A stretch of DNA of 64,000 bases from Schauerella fraxinea (GTDB taxonomy: Bacteria; Pseudomonadota; Gammaproteobacteria; Burkholderiales; Burkholderiaceae_B), in the NCBI GenBank assembly GCA_030849965.1, contig JAVDKL010000003.1:496001-560000 (forward strand), read 5' to 3'. Under the pieces are notes generated by a model. That model saw only the letters and a list, made by a program, of their open reading frames with translations, was not told the origin of the DNA and did no database searches. Of the stretch, positions 55,240-63,845 are shown piece after piece. The number at the start of each line of letters is the position of its first letter. Position 1 is the stretch's first letter. Position numbers and translations under genes: made by a program.

Positions 55240-55263
55240 GCAGTCAGACAGGATATCCGGCTT

Positions 55264-55806
55264 ATGAATGCCAATGACTTATATGCGCTGCGCGAGCGCT
55301 TCAACCGAAGCGGCACCTTGTTGTGCTTCAACGGTCCGATTTCGCGCAGCCTGATCGAAGAGCTGGGCAATGCGCTCAAGAATTATCTCAACGTGGACGC
55401 CGCGCGCCCGGCCGAAGCGATGGACGTGTTCTCGGTTTATATCGAGATGACGCAGAACATCCGTTCGTATGCCACCCATTGCGGTTATGCCGACGGCGAT
55501 GCGGCCGCCACCGTTGTGATTGCGCGCGACGAGGCCGGCCATTATGTGGTCTCCGCGGGTAATATCGTGGCGCTTGACGATGGCGCGCGATTGGTCGAGC
55601 GGATTCGCGCGTTATCCGCGATGGACAAGCCGCAGCTCAAGGCGCTTTATAAAGAACAATTACGCAAACCTCGCGCGCCCGATGCCGTCAGCGGCGCCGG
55701 GCTCGGTCTGATCGATATCGCGCGCCGCGCGACGTCGATGCTGGACCCCACGCTGAGTGCACACGATGACACGCGTGGCTTTTTCAGCCTGAGCGTTGTG
55801 ATCTGA
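55264..55806 (+). CDS. siaB: SiaB-type anti-sigma-like kinase (DUF6272)
   Basis: A 180-residue protein with a minimal GHKL ATPase fold. The N-box-like E61-M-T-Q-N65 and the later G-A-G-L-G-L-I-D-I glycine box are visible. In the Pseudomonas system SiaB phosphorylates SiaC and opposes SiaA. It lies 24 bases after siaA and 19 before siaC. No membrane segment. Confidence 0.9.
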   Translation: MNANDLYALRERFNRSGTLLCFNGPISRSLIEELGNALKNYLNVDAARPAEAMDVFSVYIEMTQNIRSYATHCGYADGDAAATVVIARDEAGHYVVSAGNIVALDDGARLVERIRALSAMDKPQLKALYKEQLRKPRAPDAVSGAGLGLIDIARRATSMLDPTLSAHDDTRGFFSLSVVI

Positions 55807-55825
55807 GAATCGAGATACCCTGACC

Positions 55826-56206
55826 ATGATGAACGACCTGAACATTCCAGGCACGCAGTCGACCCCCACCATCACGACCGACGCCGCAGCCGGCGTTGTG
55901 CGCATGAGCGGCGATTCCTACCCTGAAAATTCGTTCGAGCTGTTCGGCCCGGTATTTACCTGGGTCGAGGAATACCTGAGTGCGCACGAGCGGCCGCTCA
56001 CGCTGGAGCTCGAACTGCTGTATCTGAACACCAGCACGATCAAAGCCGTGATGGAAATCTTCGATCTGCTCGAAGGCGCTTTCGAAGACGGCCGCGACGT
56101 GAAGGTCAACTGGTACTACGACTTGCGCAATGAGCGCGTGGGCGAGTTGGCCGAAGAGTTCAAGGAAGACTGCACATTCCCGTTTGCGGTGATCGGACAA
56201 CCATGA
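55826..56206 (+). CDS. siaC: SiaC-type switch protein (DUF1987)
   Basis: A 126-residue acidic protein of the DUF1987/SiaC family. It has F-E-L-F-G-P-V near residue 37, then L-E-L-E-L-L-Y-L-N-T-S-T with Thr69/Ser70/Thr71, the likely phosphorylation site that SiaB modifies and SiaA clears, and a C-terminal W-Y-Y-D segment. Unphosphorylated SiaC binds and activates SiaD. It overlaps siaD by four bases. Confidence 0.9.
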   Translation: MMNDLNIPGTQSTPTITTDAAAGVVRMSGDSYPENSFELFGPVFTWVEEYLSAHERPLTLELELLYLNTSTIKAVMEIFDLLEGAFEDGRDVKVNWYYDLRNERVGELAEEFKEDCTFPFAVIGQP

Positions 56207-57048
56207 AAAAGAAGACGCGCGAGCTCGACGAGCGGCTGGAGACGTTGCTGGCCGAAGAGCAGTACGTGGGTCACCCCTTGCGCGATGCGCTGCTCGAGTT
56301 GCGCGCGCACATGGAAGACCAGCTCGAACGCATCGAGCGGATCGCGAGCTTGTCGGACGCGTTTCAGTCGATGGCGCGCCAGCGTGAACTGTCGCTCACC
56401 GATCGCTTCGATCGGCAGTTGCGCCGGCTGTCGCGCGTGGTCAGCATCTCGGATCGCTATCAGGGGTTGATGCGTGACATCAATCAGGCCGTCACGGATG
56501 CCTCCAATCACGACCCGCTCACCGAGTTGCTCAACCGGCGCGCGTTGATGGCCGCGCTGAAAGAGAAATGCAAAGGCGTGGAGGGCGAGGCGCCCGTGTT
56601 TGTGCTCGCCATGCTGGACGTCGATCATTTCAAGTCAATCAACGACCGGTATGGGCATGAGGCCGGCGACCGCGCATTGACCGCATTGGCGCGCGTGATG
56701 GAAAGCGAGCTGATGGACGACGCCGTATTTGGACGGTGGGGCGGCGAAGAATTTCTGGCGGTGTTCGATGGCGGCGATGCCGATGCGCCGCGCGCCGTGT
56801 GCGAACGCTTGATGGCCGTGGTGCGCGACCTGGCGTTGCCGATCAGCGATCACACGAGCCTGAAGCTCACCTTGAGCGTGGGCATCACCATTCGGATGCC
56901 GGGCGAAACCTTGTCCGCCACGATCAACCGTGCCGATGCCGCGCTGTATGCGTCCAAGCAAAGCGGACGCGACCGGTTGACGCTCAGCGAAGCGCCCGCC
57001 GTGGCCGCCGTGGCGCCCACCGTCGTGCCGTTCAAGGCGCGCGCGTAG
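56203..57048 (+). CDS. siaD: SiaD-type diguanylate cyclase
   Basis: A 281-residue cytosolic protein. An N-terminal helical stalk (about 1-110) that in SiaD receives SiaC leads to a GGDEF domain with the intact active site G-G-E-E-F and the substrate segment D-V-D-H-F-K-S-I-N-D-R-Y-G-H. The R-x-x-D inhibitory site that would lie just before G-G-E-E-F is not seen (the local sequence is L-M-D-D-A-V), so product inhibition may differ from that of usual cyclases. It makes c-di-GMP. The start overlaps the siaC stop (ATGA). Confidence 0.92.
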   Translation: MKKKTRELDERLETLLAEEQYVGHPLRDALLELRAHMEDQLERIERIASLSDAFQSMARQRELSLTDRFDRQLRRLSRVVSISDRYQGLMRDINQAVTDASNHDPLTELLNRRALMAALKEKCKGVEGEAPVFVLAMLDVDHFKSINDRYGHEAGDRALTALARVMESELMDDAVFGRWGGEEFLAVFDGGDADAPRAVCERLMAVVRDLALPISDHTSLKLTLSVGITIRMPGETLSATINRADAALYASKQSGRDRLTLSEAPAVAAVAPTVVPFKARA

Positions 57049-57142
57049 TCGGGTCATCAGGCAGGGCCGTTCCCTGGCTGGGCACGAGCGCAGTCGGCCC
57101 GTTCGGCGCAATTCGCCCTGGGCGTGACGCTCGACCGTACGA

Positions 57143-57883
57143 TCAGGCGTCTTCGCCGGTTGCGCCCAGCAGCGACTGCGCGCCAGCCTCCGGATCCGAC
57201 CAGGGCGCCGCGCGCGCCAACGCCATCCAGACGCCGAACGGCAACGTGGTGCGTTTATGCCGCGGTGCCTGACGTGCGACGACGGGCCGGTCGTTCTCCA
57301 CCAGCATCACACCGCATTCCAACGGAATTTCGCTGGGATCCCCGATCGAACGCCCGCGCGCGTCGGTGCCCAGCACATACCAGCATTCACCCATATCGCA
57401 GTAGGCCGCGCGTTTGGCCGGGCGCTTCAGATCGCCCAGCAGATCGGCGCGCCGCACTTTGATTTCGTGCACGATGGGTTCGACGTAGGTTTCGACCGAA
57501 GTATTGCGGATCGAGAACACGTCGGGTTTGGCCACATGCCATACCGGCGGTGCATCAGGCTCGGCGCCTGGCACCTGCGCGCGCAAACTCAAGCCCCGCC
57601 ATACCAGCCGGCCCGTCTGCCGCATGCTGCGCGCCACCCGCTCGACCAAAGCTTCGTGACTGTCGAACGCCGCCCGGTTGCGGGCGGTCGTGGCCGCCAG
57701 GAGCGCCACGCCCGTGTCGGTGACGCGCAGCGTTTCGAAGCCGTTCGCGCAGCGCACGCGCTCGGCCATGCCGGCGGCGAGCAGGTCGACTTCCAGCGCA
57801 TCCTGGCAGGGCCAGCCGGCCGAGCGGTAGATGTCGCGCAGGCGGCGCGCATGGTGTTTGCCGAGTTCGGGAAGGGAAGACAT
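57143..57883 (-). CDS. uncharacterised protein with possible PD-(D/E)XK nuclease core
   Basis: About 246 residues from ATG 57883; the frame is open to 58021. The N-terminus (L-R-D-I-Y-R-S-A-G-W-P) and V-T-D-T-G segment look like a small winged helix. The middle contains P-D-V-F-S-I followed about 20 residues later by H-E-I-K-V-R-R-A-D, and then A-A-Y-C-D-M-G-E-C-W-Y-V, an arrangement that fits a PD-(D/E)XK nuclease core of the MmcB/restriction-like type. That assignment is an inference. Two Cys bracket the last motif. It is convergent with siaD. Confidence 0.7.
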   Translation of the reverse strand: MSSLPELGKHHARRLRDIYRSAGWPCQDALEVDLLAAGMAERVRCANGFETLRVTDTGVALLAATTARNRAAFDSHEALVERVARSMRQTGRLVWRGLSLRAQVPGAEPDAPPVWHVAKPDVFSIRNTSVETYVEPIVHEIKVRRADLLGDLKRPAKRAAYCDMGECWYVLGTDARGRSIGDPSEIPLECGVMLVENDRPVVARQAPRHKRTTLPFGVWMALARAAPWSDPEAGAQSLLGATGEDA

Positions 57884-58065
57884 GGCATCAAAAAAGGACA
57901 ATGAAGCCGGACGATTATGCCACTCGCGCACGATGGCGGATTGCGCGGCGGCACCGCTAGCCTCTAGACTGTGGTGACGATTCGCGCCTGGAGCGCGAAC
58001 AGGCGTCACGTCCGGCCGCAATACGGCGCGCAGGGCTGTTGACCCCCGCCAGGAGACAGTTGGAG

Positions 58066-58956
58066 ATGGATAAGAAAATGACGGTCGGCATTATCGGTGT
58101 CGGCATGATGGGCCACGGTATCGCCACGAATATCGTCAAGGGGGGCTATGCGCTCACCTTGCTCGACCATCCCGGCAATCAGCCGGTGGACGATCTGGTC
58201 GCAGCTGGCGCCACGCGTAGCGATAGCGCTGCGGCCATCGCGCGCGACACCGACGTGGTGATCTTGTGCGTCACCGGCACGCCCCAGGTTGAAGATGTAC
58301 TGTTTCGCGCCGGTGGGGTGCTCGAAGGCCTGACGCCCGGCACGATCGTGATCGACTGCTCGACCGCCATTCCGTCTTCCACCTTGAAGATTGCCGAAGC
58401 GGTGAGCAATGCCGGGGGGCAGTTTCTTGATGCGCCCATGACGCGCACGCCCAAGGAAGCTGCTGAAGGGCGCCTCAATCTGATCGTGGGCGGCAGCCCC
58501 GAGCTGTACGAGACCTGCCTGCCGCTGCTGCAAACCTATGCCGAGAACATCACGCATGCCGGCCCCGTGGGCGCCGGGCATCGCATGAAGCTCCTGCACA
58601 ACTATGTGTCGCTGGGCTTTTCGGCGGTATTGGCCGAAGCGGCGGCGTGCGCACGCCGTGCCGATATCGATCCCGCCGTCTTCATGGACATTCTCGCCAA
58701 GGGCGGGGGCGACGGCGTGGTGCTGGGCCGGCTGCGCCCCTACATCGAACATGGCGACAGCTCGAGCTTCCGCTTTTCGGTCGCCAATGCGTTGAAGGAC
58801 ATGGGCTACTACACCACGATGGCCGAAGAGGCCGGCGCCGCGCATCTCACGGCCACGGCAGTACGCGACACGTACGCACGCATCAACGATGCCGGCATGG
58901 CGAACTCCCCGATTCCCGAAATGATCGGCGAACTTGCCTCGCCCAGCCGCAAGTAA
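58066..58956 (+). CDS. 3-hydroxyisobutyrate dehydrogenase-like NAD(P)-dependent reductase
   Basis: About 296 residues of the beta-hydroxyacid dehydrogenase family. The Rossmann motif is G-I-I-G-V-G-M-M-G-H-G-I near the start. D-C-S-T-A-I-P forms the substrate loop and L-D-A-P-M-T-R-T-P precedes G-R-L-N-L-I-V-G-G. The catalytic Lys lies in G-A-G-H-R-M-K-L-L-H-N-Y. AGGAG is ten bases before ATG 58066. It may act on hydroxyisobutyrate, tartronate semialdehyde or a related acid. It is flanked by unrelated genes. Confidence 0.9.
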   Translation: MDKKMTVGIIGVGMMGHGIATNIVKGGYALTLLDHPGNQPVDDLVAAGATRSDSAAAIARDTDVVILCVTGTPQVEDVLFRAGGVLEGLTPGTIVIDCSTAIPSSTLKIAEAVSNAGGQFLDAPMTRTPKEAAEGRLNLIVGGSPELYETCLPLLQTYAENITHAGPVGAGHRMKLLHNYVSLGFSAVLAEAAACARRADIDPAVFMDILAKGGGDGVVLGRLRPYIEHGDSSSFRFSVANALKDMGYYTTMAEEAGAAHLTATAVRDTYARINDAGMANSPIPEMIGELASPSRK

Positions 58957-59101
58957 GCAGGCATGGGCCGCTGCAAAGCGGCCCGCTGCGCCGCGCGTGC
59001 GGCCCGCCGTTCATGGCGGTAGTGCCGCGTCGTCATCCACAGTTGGCTTACCGCCCGATAGAACATACGCTGGCCCCGTGAGCGTCCCATCGGGGGCAGG
59101 G

Positions 59102-59509
59102 TCAGTGGCAGCTGCAGTCGTTCAGGCCCTGCAGGATGCCGCATTCGCCGGCATTGCTGGTGCCCGGGCACATCTCGCGCAGCGCGGTCAGGTGCGACTT
59201 CAAATGCACGAGTTCGGCCATTCGCATGTCGACCTGGCGAATGTGGGTGTCGAGCAACGTATTGATATCCGAGCACCCTTCGTCCGGCGTATCGCGAAAA
59301 TGCAGCAGCGTGCGCACCTCGTCCAGTGTCATATCCAGCGACCGGCAGTGGCGGATAAAGCGCAGGCGCTCGATGTGCGGCTCGCCATATAGACGGAAAT
59401 TGCCGTCGCTGCGTAGCGGCTCGGGCAACAAACCTTCTTTTTCGTAAAAGCGGATGGTGCCCACGCCGCACTCGGTGCGGGTGGCCAATTCGCCGATCTT
59501 GATCGTCAT
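59102..59509 (-). CDS. cadR: Cd(II)/Pb(II)-responsive MerR-family regulator CadR
   Basis: A 135-residue MerR regulator. The helix-turn-helix opens M-T-I-K-I-G-E-L-A-T-R-T and T-I-R-F-Y-E-K-E-G-L-L. Metal-binding cysteines are at 79 (D-E-G-C-S-D), 114 (M-C-P-G) and 123 (G-E-C-G-I), the CadR/PbrR pattern. The C-terminus N-D-C-S-C-H adds two more Cys and a His. It is divergent from the P-type ATPase gene across a 173-bp region that contains the operator. Confidence 0.94.
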   Translation of the reverse strand: MTIKIGELATRTECGVGTIRFYEKEGLLPEPLRSDGNFRLYGEPHIERLRFIRHCRSLDMTLDEVRTLLHFRDTPDEGCSDINTLLDTHIRQVDMRMAELVHLKSHLTALREMCPGTSNAGECGILQGLNDCSCH

Positions 59510-59617
59510 AACCGGGCTCCGTGAGGGGAATTGAAGGGGCGTTGGAAGAGGGCGTTAAAAAAAGGGGGGCGTTGAAAGGGGCATTGAGGGGCCGCCCGGT
59601 AATCGTCGCCGCAGCGC

Positions 59618-59648
59618 TTGACTCTATAGTAGCTTCAGGGTTTCCAAT
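59618..59648 (+). promoter_or_regulatory. MerR-type promoter/operator of cadA
   Basis: A -35-like TTGACT at 59618-59623 and a weak -10-like TCCAAT at 59643-59648 are separated by 19 bases, longer than the standard 17 and typical of MerR-controlled promoters. The spacer holds an imperfect dyad, ACTCTATAG ... CTTCAGGGT (59621-59641), resembling CadR/PbrR operators. Confidence 0.8.
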
Positions 59649-59682
59649 CGAATAGACCGCTTTGCACTGGAAAGGTTCTTCG

Positions 59683-62118
59683 ATGCCCACCCCCACCCGT
59701 CACGACCCGCACGATCACGCTCGCCGCCCTGCGCCCGGTGCGGAAGAGCCCGCGCATGCGCAAGCGGACGATCATGGCCATAACGCCGGCGTCCCTGCCG
59801 CTCACAATCACGCCAGCCATGATCACGCAGCTCACGATCACGCGGCTCACAATCACGCAGCAGATGCCTGCTGCGGCCACGATCACGCGCCGGCAACCGC
59901 CGCGCCGGTGGACGTTACCGCAGCTGCTGCCGCGCTGGCCGCGACGGCTGTGGGTACGGTGACGGTGTTACGGATTTCGGGCATGGATTGCCCGACCGAA
60001 GAGGGCCTGATCCGCAAACAGCTCAATGGCCGCCAGGATGTGCATGCCATGGATTTCAACTTGGTGAGCCGCACTTTGGCCGTGGATCACGTCGACGACG
60101 CGCTGCCGGCCATTCAGGCTGCGTTGGCCGATATCGGCTTGCCGGGGCAGATCGTCGGCAGCGAAGCCGATCCCGGCGACCATGCCGGTCACGCGCTGCC
60201 GATCTGGCGCCTGGCGGTATCGGGCGTGGCGGCGATCGCCTCCGAAGCCGTGTATTGGGCCACGGGCGGTAATTCGTGGGTGGTCATGGCGCTCGCCGCC
60301 ATCGCGATCCTCACCTGCGGGCTGAGCACCTACAAAAAGGGCTGGATCGCGCTGCGCCACTTCAATCTCAATATCAATGCCCTGATGGCGATCGCCGTTA
60401 CCAGCGCGGTATTGATCGGCCATTGGCCCGAAGCGGCGATGGTGATGGTGTTGTTCACGATCGCCGAAATGATCGAAGCCAAGTCGCTCGACCGGGCGCG
60501 CAACGCCATTCGCGGTTTGCTGGCGCTCACGCCCGAGGTGGCCACGGTCCAGGATGCGCAAGGCGCGTGGACCGACGTGCCCTCGGCAGAGGTGGCCATT
60601 GGCAGTCTGGTGCGCGTGAAACCGGGCGAGCGGATTGCGCTGGACGGGGAAGTGGTGGAAGGGCGGTCGGCCGTCGATCAGTCGCCGATCACCGGCGAGA
60701 GTTTGCCGGTCGACAAGACCGTGGGCGACGTGGTGTACGGCGGCACGATCAACGCCTCGGGCGCGCTGACGTTCCGCGTGACGGCGGTCGCGCGCGATTC
60801 GACGTTGGCCCGCATTATCCATGCGGTGGAAGCCGCACAAGGCAGCCGCGCGCCCACCCAGCGTTTCGTGGACCAGTTCTCGCGCATCTACACGCCGGCC
60901 GTATTTGCCGTGGCGATTGCAGTGGCTGCCGTACCGCCCCTCTTCATGGGTGCGGATGCGTTTACGTGGATCTATCGCGCCCTTGTGCTGCTGGTGATCG
61001 CCTGCCCGTGCGCCCTTGTGATTTCAACGCCTGTGACCATCGTCAGCGGCTTGGCGGCGGCGGCGCGGCGAGGCATTTTGATCAAGGGCGGGGTGTACCT
61101 CGAAATGGGTCACACGCTCAAAGTATTGGCGTTGGACAAGACCGGCACCATCACGCGTGGCAAACCGTCGCGCACCGATGAGGTGTTGTGGGGTGACGAT
61201 CCGGCACGCGCCGCGCAACTGGCGCACAGTTTGGCGGCACGCTCCGACCACCCGGTATCCAAAGCGATCGCGCAGGCAGCCGACGAATCGGGAAGTCATG
61301 CGTTGCCGGTCGACGATTTCGAAGCCTTGCTCGGTGTGGGCGTGCGCGGCACGATTGCCGGGGTGACGTACACGCTGGGCAGTCGCCGGCTGTTGTCCGC
61401 CACGGAGGAGGGGCGGGCAACTGCGACGGCTGCAACGACTGTGAACGCGAATGCCGCGATCGGCGTGGCCGGAAGGTCGTCCGCAGAACTCGAGAAGCAA
61501 GTCGAAGCGCTCGAATCGCAAGGCAAGACGGTGGTGTTGCTCACCCAAGGCAGCCAGGTGCTGGCGCTGTATGCCGTGGCCGACACGATCAAGGAAGCAA
61601 GCCGCGAGGCCATCGCGGATTTGCATCGATTGGGCGTGAAGACCGTCATGCTCACGGGCGACAATCCCCACACGGCACGCGCGATCGCTCGCGAAGCGGG
61701 CATCGACGAGGCGCTCGGTGGGCAAATGCCCGAAGACAAGTTGCGCTACATCGAAGCGGCCGCCAAAACTGCGGGCGGACGTGTGGGCATGGTGGGCGAT
61801 GGCATCAACGATGCGCCGGCGTTGGCACGGGCCGACATCGGTTTCGCAATGGGTGCAGCCGGCACCGATGCCGCGATCGAAACGGCCGACGTCGCCATCA
61901 TGGACGACGATCTGCGCAAGATTGCGCGCTTCATGCGCATGTCGCGGGCGACGGCCAACGTGCTCAAGCAAAACATCGCGTTCGCGCTGTTGATCAAAGC
62001 GGTATTCGTGGCGCTGACGTTCAGCGGTCAGGCGACCATGTGGATGGCGGTATTTGCCGATATGGGCGCCAGTTTGATCGTGGTGTTCAACGGACTACGG
62101 CTGTTGAAAACGGCGTAA
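59683..62118 (+). CDS. cadA: heavy-metal P1B-type ATPase (CadA/ZntA-like)
   Basis: About 811 residues, exporting Cd2+, Zn2+ and Pb2+. A His/Asp-rich cytosolic leader (about residues 1-70) contains H-x-H repeats, then a metal-binding domain with G-M-D-C-P-T-E-E. The membrane metal site is C-P-C, followed by the phosphorylation motif D-K-T-G-T-I-T. T-G-E-S, H-P and G-D-G-I-N-D-A-P motifs are present. The final helix has D-M-G-A-S. CadR is divergent and the promoter has a MerR spacing. A Rho-independent terminator follows. Confidence 0.95.
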   Translation: MPTPTRHDPHDHARRPAPGAEEPAHAQADDHGHNAGVPAAHNHASHDHAAHDHAAHNHAADACCGHDHAPATAAPVDVTAAAAALAATAVGTVTVLRISGMDCPTEEGLIRKQLNGRQDVHAMDFNLVSRTLAVDHVDDALPAIQAALADIGLPGQIVGSEADPGDHAGHALPIWRLAVSGVAAIASEAVYWATGGNSWVVMALAAIAILTCGLSTYKKGWIALRHFNLNINALMAIAVTSAVLIGHWPEAAMVMVLFTIAEMIEAKSLDRARNAIRGLLALTPEVATVQDAQGAWTDVPSAEVAIGSLVRVKPGERIALDGEVVEGRSAVDQSPITGESLPVDKTVGDVVYGGTINASGALTFRVTAVARDSTLARIIHAVEAAQGSRAPTQRFVDQFSRIYTPAVFAVAIAVAAVPPLFMGADAFTWIYRALVLLVIACPCALVISTPVTIVSGLAAAARRGILIKGGVYLEMGHTLKVLALDKTGTITRGKPSRTDEVLWGDDPARAAQLAHSLAARSDHPVSKAIAQAADESGSHALPVDDFEALLGVGVRGTIAGVTYTLGSRRLLSATEEGRATATAATTVNANAAIGVAGRSSAELEKQVEALESQGKTVVLLTQGSQVLALYAVADTIKEASREAIADLHRLGVKTVMLTGDNPHTARAIAREAGIDEALGGQMPEDKLRYIEAAAKTAGGRVGMVGDGINDAPALARADIGFAMGAAGTDAAIETADVAIMDDDLRKIARFMRMSRATANVLKQNIAFALLIKAVFVALTFSGQATMWMAVFADMGASLIVVFNGLRLLKTA
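59803..59862 (+). repeat. four 15-bp tandem repeats encoding His-x-His units in CadA
   Basis: Four 15-mers of type CAYRATCACGCMGCT run from 59803 to 59862 in frame and encode H-N-H-A-S, H-D-H-A-A twice and H-N-H-A-A. They form part of the cytosolic histidine-rich tail, a probable metal buffer. Confidence 0.85.
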
Positions 62119-62141
62119 CGACGCGGCTCGAAAATGGCGCC

Positions 62142-62182
62142 AAAACCCGCTCTGCATTCAGGTGTGCCGAGCGGGTTTTTTT
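62142..62182 (+). terminator. Rho-independent terminator after cadA
   Basis: AAAACCCGCTC (62142-62152) pairs with GAGCGGGTTTT (62169-62179) around a 16-base loop, and seven T residues follow (62176-62182). It ends the cadA transcript and isolates the riboswitch region. Confidence 0.9.
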
Positions 62183-62277
62183 GAGCTCCGAACATAGCCT
62201 ATGGCATATCTCTAAGCTGTTGCTATAAAAGGAAAATTTCGATTTTCAGCCAAATGCATGAGGGCGTCAGGGATACT

Positions 62278-62297
62278 GCAAAAACCGCTGTTTTTGC
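62278..62297 (+). other. A/T-stem hairpin before the riboswitch
   Basis: GCAAAAAC-CGCT-GTTTTTGC is a perfect 8-bp stem with a 4-base loop, about 20 bases before the riboswitch aptamer. It lies in or near the mntP promoter; it could be a regulatory site or a remnant terminator. The rest of 62183-62317 shows no gene. Confidence 0.45.
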
Positions 62298-62317
62298 GTG
62301 CTAAACTCGCGCCTCGT

Positions 62318-62456
62318 ATTTGGGGAGTAGCCGGCTTCCGATCCCCGGAAGCGCTCGTGTCAACATACTCGGTGTACACAACACTGTGGTGCGAGCAACT
62401 GATTCAGGTTGGCGAGACCAATGGCGTGCGGACGCGACGTAGGTCGGGGTGCGTCC
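62318..62456 (+). ncRNA. yybP-ykoY manganese riboswitch
   Basis: The aptamer starts with TTTGGGGAGTAGCCG (62320-62334), includes the later ACATACTCGGTG arm, and closes with GGCGAGACCAA (62411-62421); these are the conserved L1 and L3 elements of the yybP-ykoY class that bind Mn2+. A GGACGC/GCGTCC hairpin (62430-62435 with 62451-62456) follows and may be the expression platform. mntP starts at 62499. The arrangement matches the Escherichia coli mntP leader, where Mn2+ turns expression on. Confidence 0.92.
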
Positions 62457-62498
62457 TGTGTGCCTTGGTTTTTCATGCCCGATCTGGAAGCACTTACC

Positions 62499-63080
62499 AT
62501 GAACCTCGCATCAACCCTGTTGCTGGCGCTCGCCATGTCTACAGACGCTTTCGCTGCGGCGATCGGCAAAGGCGCCACCTTGCACAAGCCGCGTTTGCGC
62601 GAAGCGCTGCGCACCGGTCTCATCTTCGGCGTGATCGAAGCCATCACCCCGGTGATCGGGTGGGCCTTCGGTCTGGCCGCCTCGCAGTACGTGGCACGCT
62701 TCGATCATTGGATCGCATTCTGTCTGTTGGCCGTACTCGGCGTGCGCATGATCCAGGCAGGCCTCACCGCGCCAAAGCAGGAAGCGGAAGAAAAACCCCA
62801 GCGCCATTCCTTCGCCGTTCTGGCTGTGACGGCCTTCGCCACCAGCATCGATGCGATGGCGGTCGGCGTCGGCTTGGCCTTCATCGACGTGGACATTTTG
62901 CCCACAGCCGCGGCCATCGGTGTCGCCACCATGCTGATGGTGACGGTTGGCGTGATGCTGGGCCGCGTGCTCGGCAACATTGTGGGCCGGCGCGCTGAAG
63001 TCGTCGGTGGGGTTATCCTGATCGGCATTGGCGGATTGATCCTGTTCGAACATTTGACGGCGCCCGTCGTGGCGGGTTGA
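62499..63080 (+). CDS. mntP: manganese efflux pump MntP
   Basis: A 193-residue inner-membrane protein with six predicted helices. It opens [19 protein letters not shown] and has the matching second D-A-M-A-V-G half, with conserved Asp residues in both repeats (T-D-A-F and I-D-A-M). GGAAG lies eight bases before ATG 62499. The upstream frame is open to 62409 but would run into the riboswitch. It exports Mn2+ and is controlled by the yybP-ykoY element upstream. Confidence 0.95.
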   Translation: MNLASTLLLALAMSTDAFAAAIGKGATLHKPRLREALRTGLIFGVIEAITPVIGWAFGLAASQYVARFDHWIAFCLLAVLGVRMIQAGLTAPKQEAEEKPQRHSFAVLAVTAFATSIDAMAVGVGLAFIDVDILPTAAAIGVATMLMVTVGVMLGRVLGNIVGRRAEVVGGVILIGIGGLILFEHLTAPVVAG

Positions 63081-63140
63081 TCGCTCGTTCAGGCCGATTC
63101 GCGTAAGCCCCGTCTCGCCCTCACGTTTCTCGCTTTGCCC

Positions 63141-63758
63141 ATGTCGCCATCCTGTCTTTCACGCCGCACGCCGCGCATCCGTTTCGGATCGCGCGGCGTG
63201 ATGCTGCGCGTGGCCGGCGGACTGGCGTTGCTGTGCATCCTGCTGCGCGGATTTATTCCGTCCGGCTACATGCCCGATCTGGATCAGTCGCGCGAGCGAT
63301 GGTTTGCGCTCGTGCTGTGCGCCGGCGCGGGACCGATGCCGATGCCCGTGGCGATGTCCATGTCCATGCCCATGGCGACTGGAGATCACGGCGCGGCTGA
63401 CTTGGGACATGGCGCGGCCGACATAGGACATGGCGCGCATGGCGCTGCGATGGCCAACGCGCATCCCGTGGCGGATGTCGATATGGATCCGGTCGCGAAT
63501 GCCAGTGCGGATCCCGTCGCCCATTCCGACGCGGATGCCGGCGACCCGCATCACGACACGATGATGCATGCCGGCCAGGATTGTCCGTTTGCCGTGGCGG
63601 CCGTGCAGCCGTTCGTCGGCGGCGTCCCGGCGGTATCGACGCTGACGGTACCGGTGCGCGTGGTGCAACTGGCGCCGGTGCCACCGTCGCAACACATCTT
63701 GCCACCCCCGCGCGCGCCGCCCCTCGGCTCGCGCGCGCCTCCTTCGATCACCGTTTGA
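63141..63758 (+). CDS. DUF2946-like His/Met-rich envelope protein
   Basis: About 205 residues. After a basic N-terminus there is one membrane helix (A-G-G-L-A-L-L-C-I-L-L) followed by R-G-F-I-P-S-G-Y-M-P, the DUF2946 signature, and a final C-P-F-A-V-A motif. Between them is a low-complexity stretch rich in Met, His, Asp and Ala (G-H-G-A-A-D and D-P-V-A repeats), likely metal-binding. The C-terminus is Pro-rich. DUF2946 proteins are often found with PepSY and TonB genes in metal-uptake loci, and a PepSY gene follows. Confidence 0.8.
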   Translation: MSPSCLSRRTPRIRFGSRGVMLRVAGGLALLCILLRGFIPSGYMPDLDQSRERWFALVLCAGAGPMPMPVAMSMSMPMATGDHGAADLGHGAADIGHGAHGAAMANAHPVADVDMDPVANASADPVAHSDADAGDPHHDTMMHAGQDCPFAVAAVQPFVGGVPAVSTLTVPVRVVQLAPVPPSQHILPPPRAPPLGSRAPPSITV

Positions 63759-63845
63759 ATGCGGTCTTCGCGACGGCCTTGTGCCGTGGCGAACATTCCA
63801 TGCCGCACGCGTGTGCGGCATATCGGTTATCGAGGATTCTTCATC

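Noticed and set aside
62258-62998. 246-codon plus-strand frame across the riboswitch and mntP
   Set aside because: Runs through the conserved riboswitch and reads mntP out of frame.
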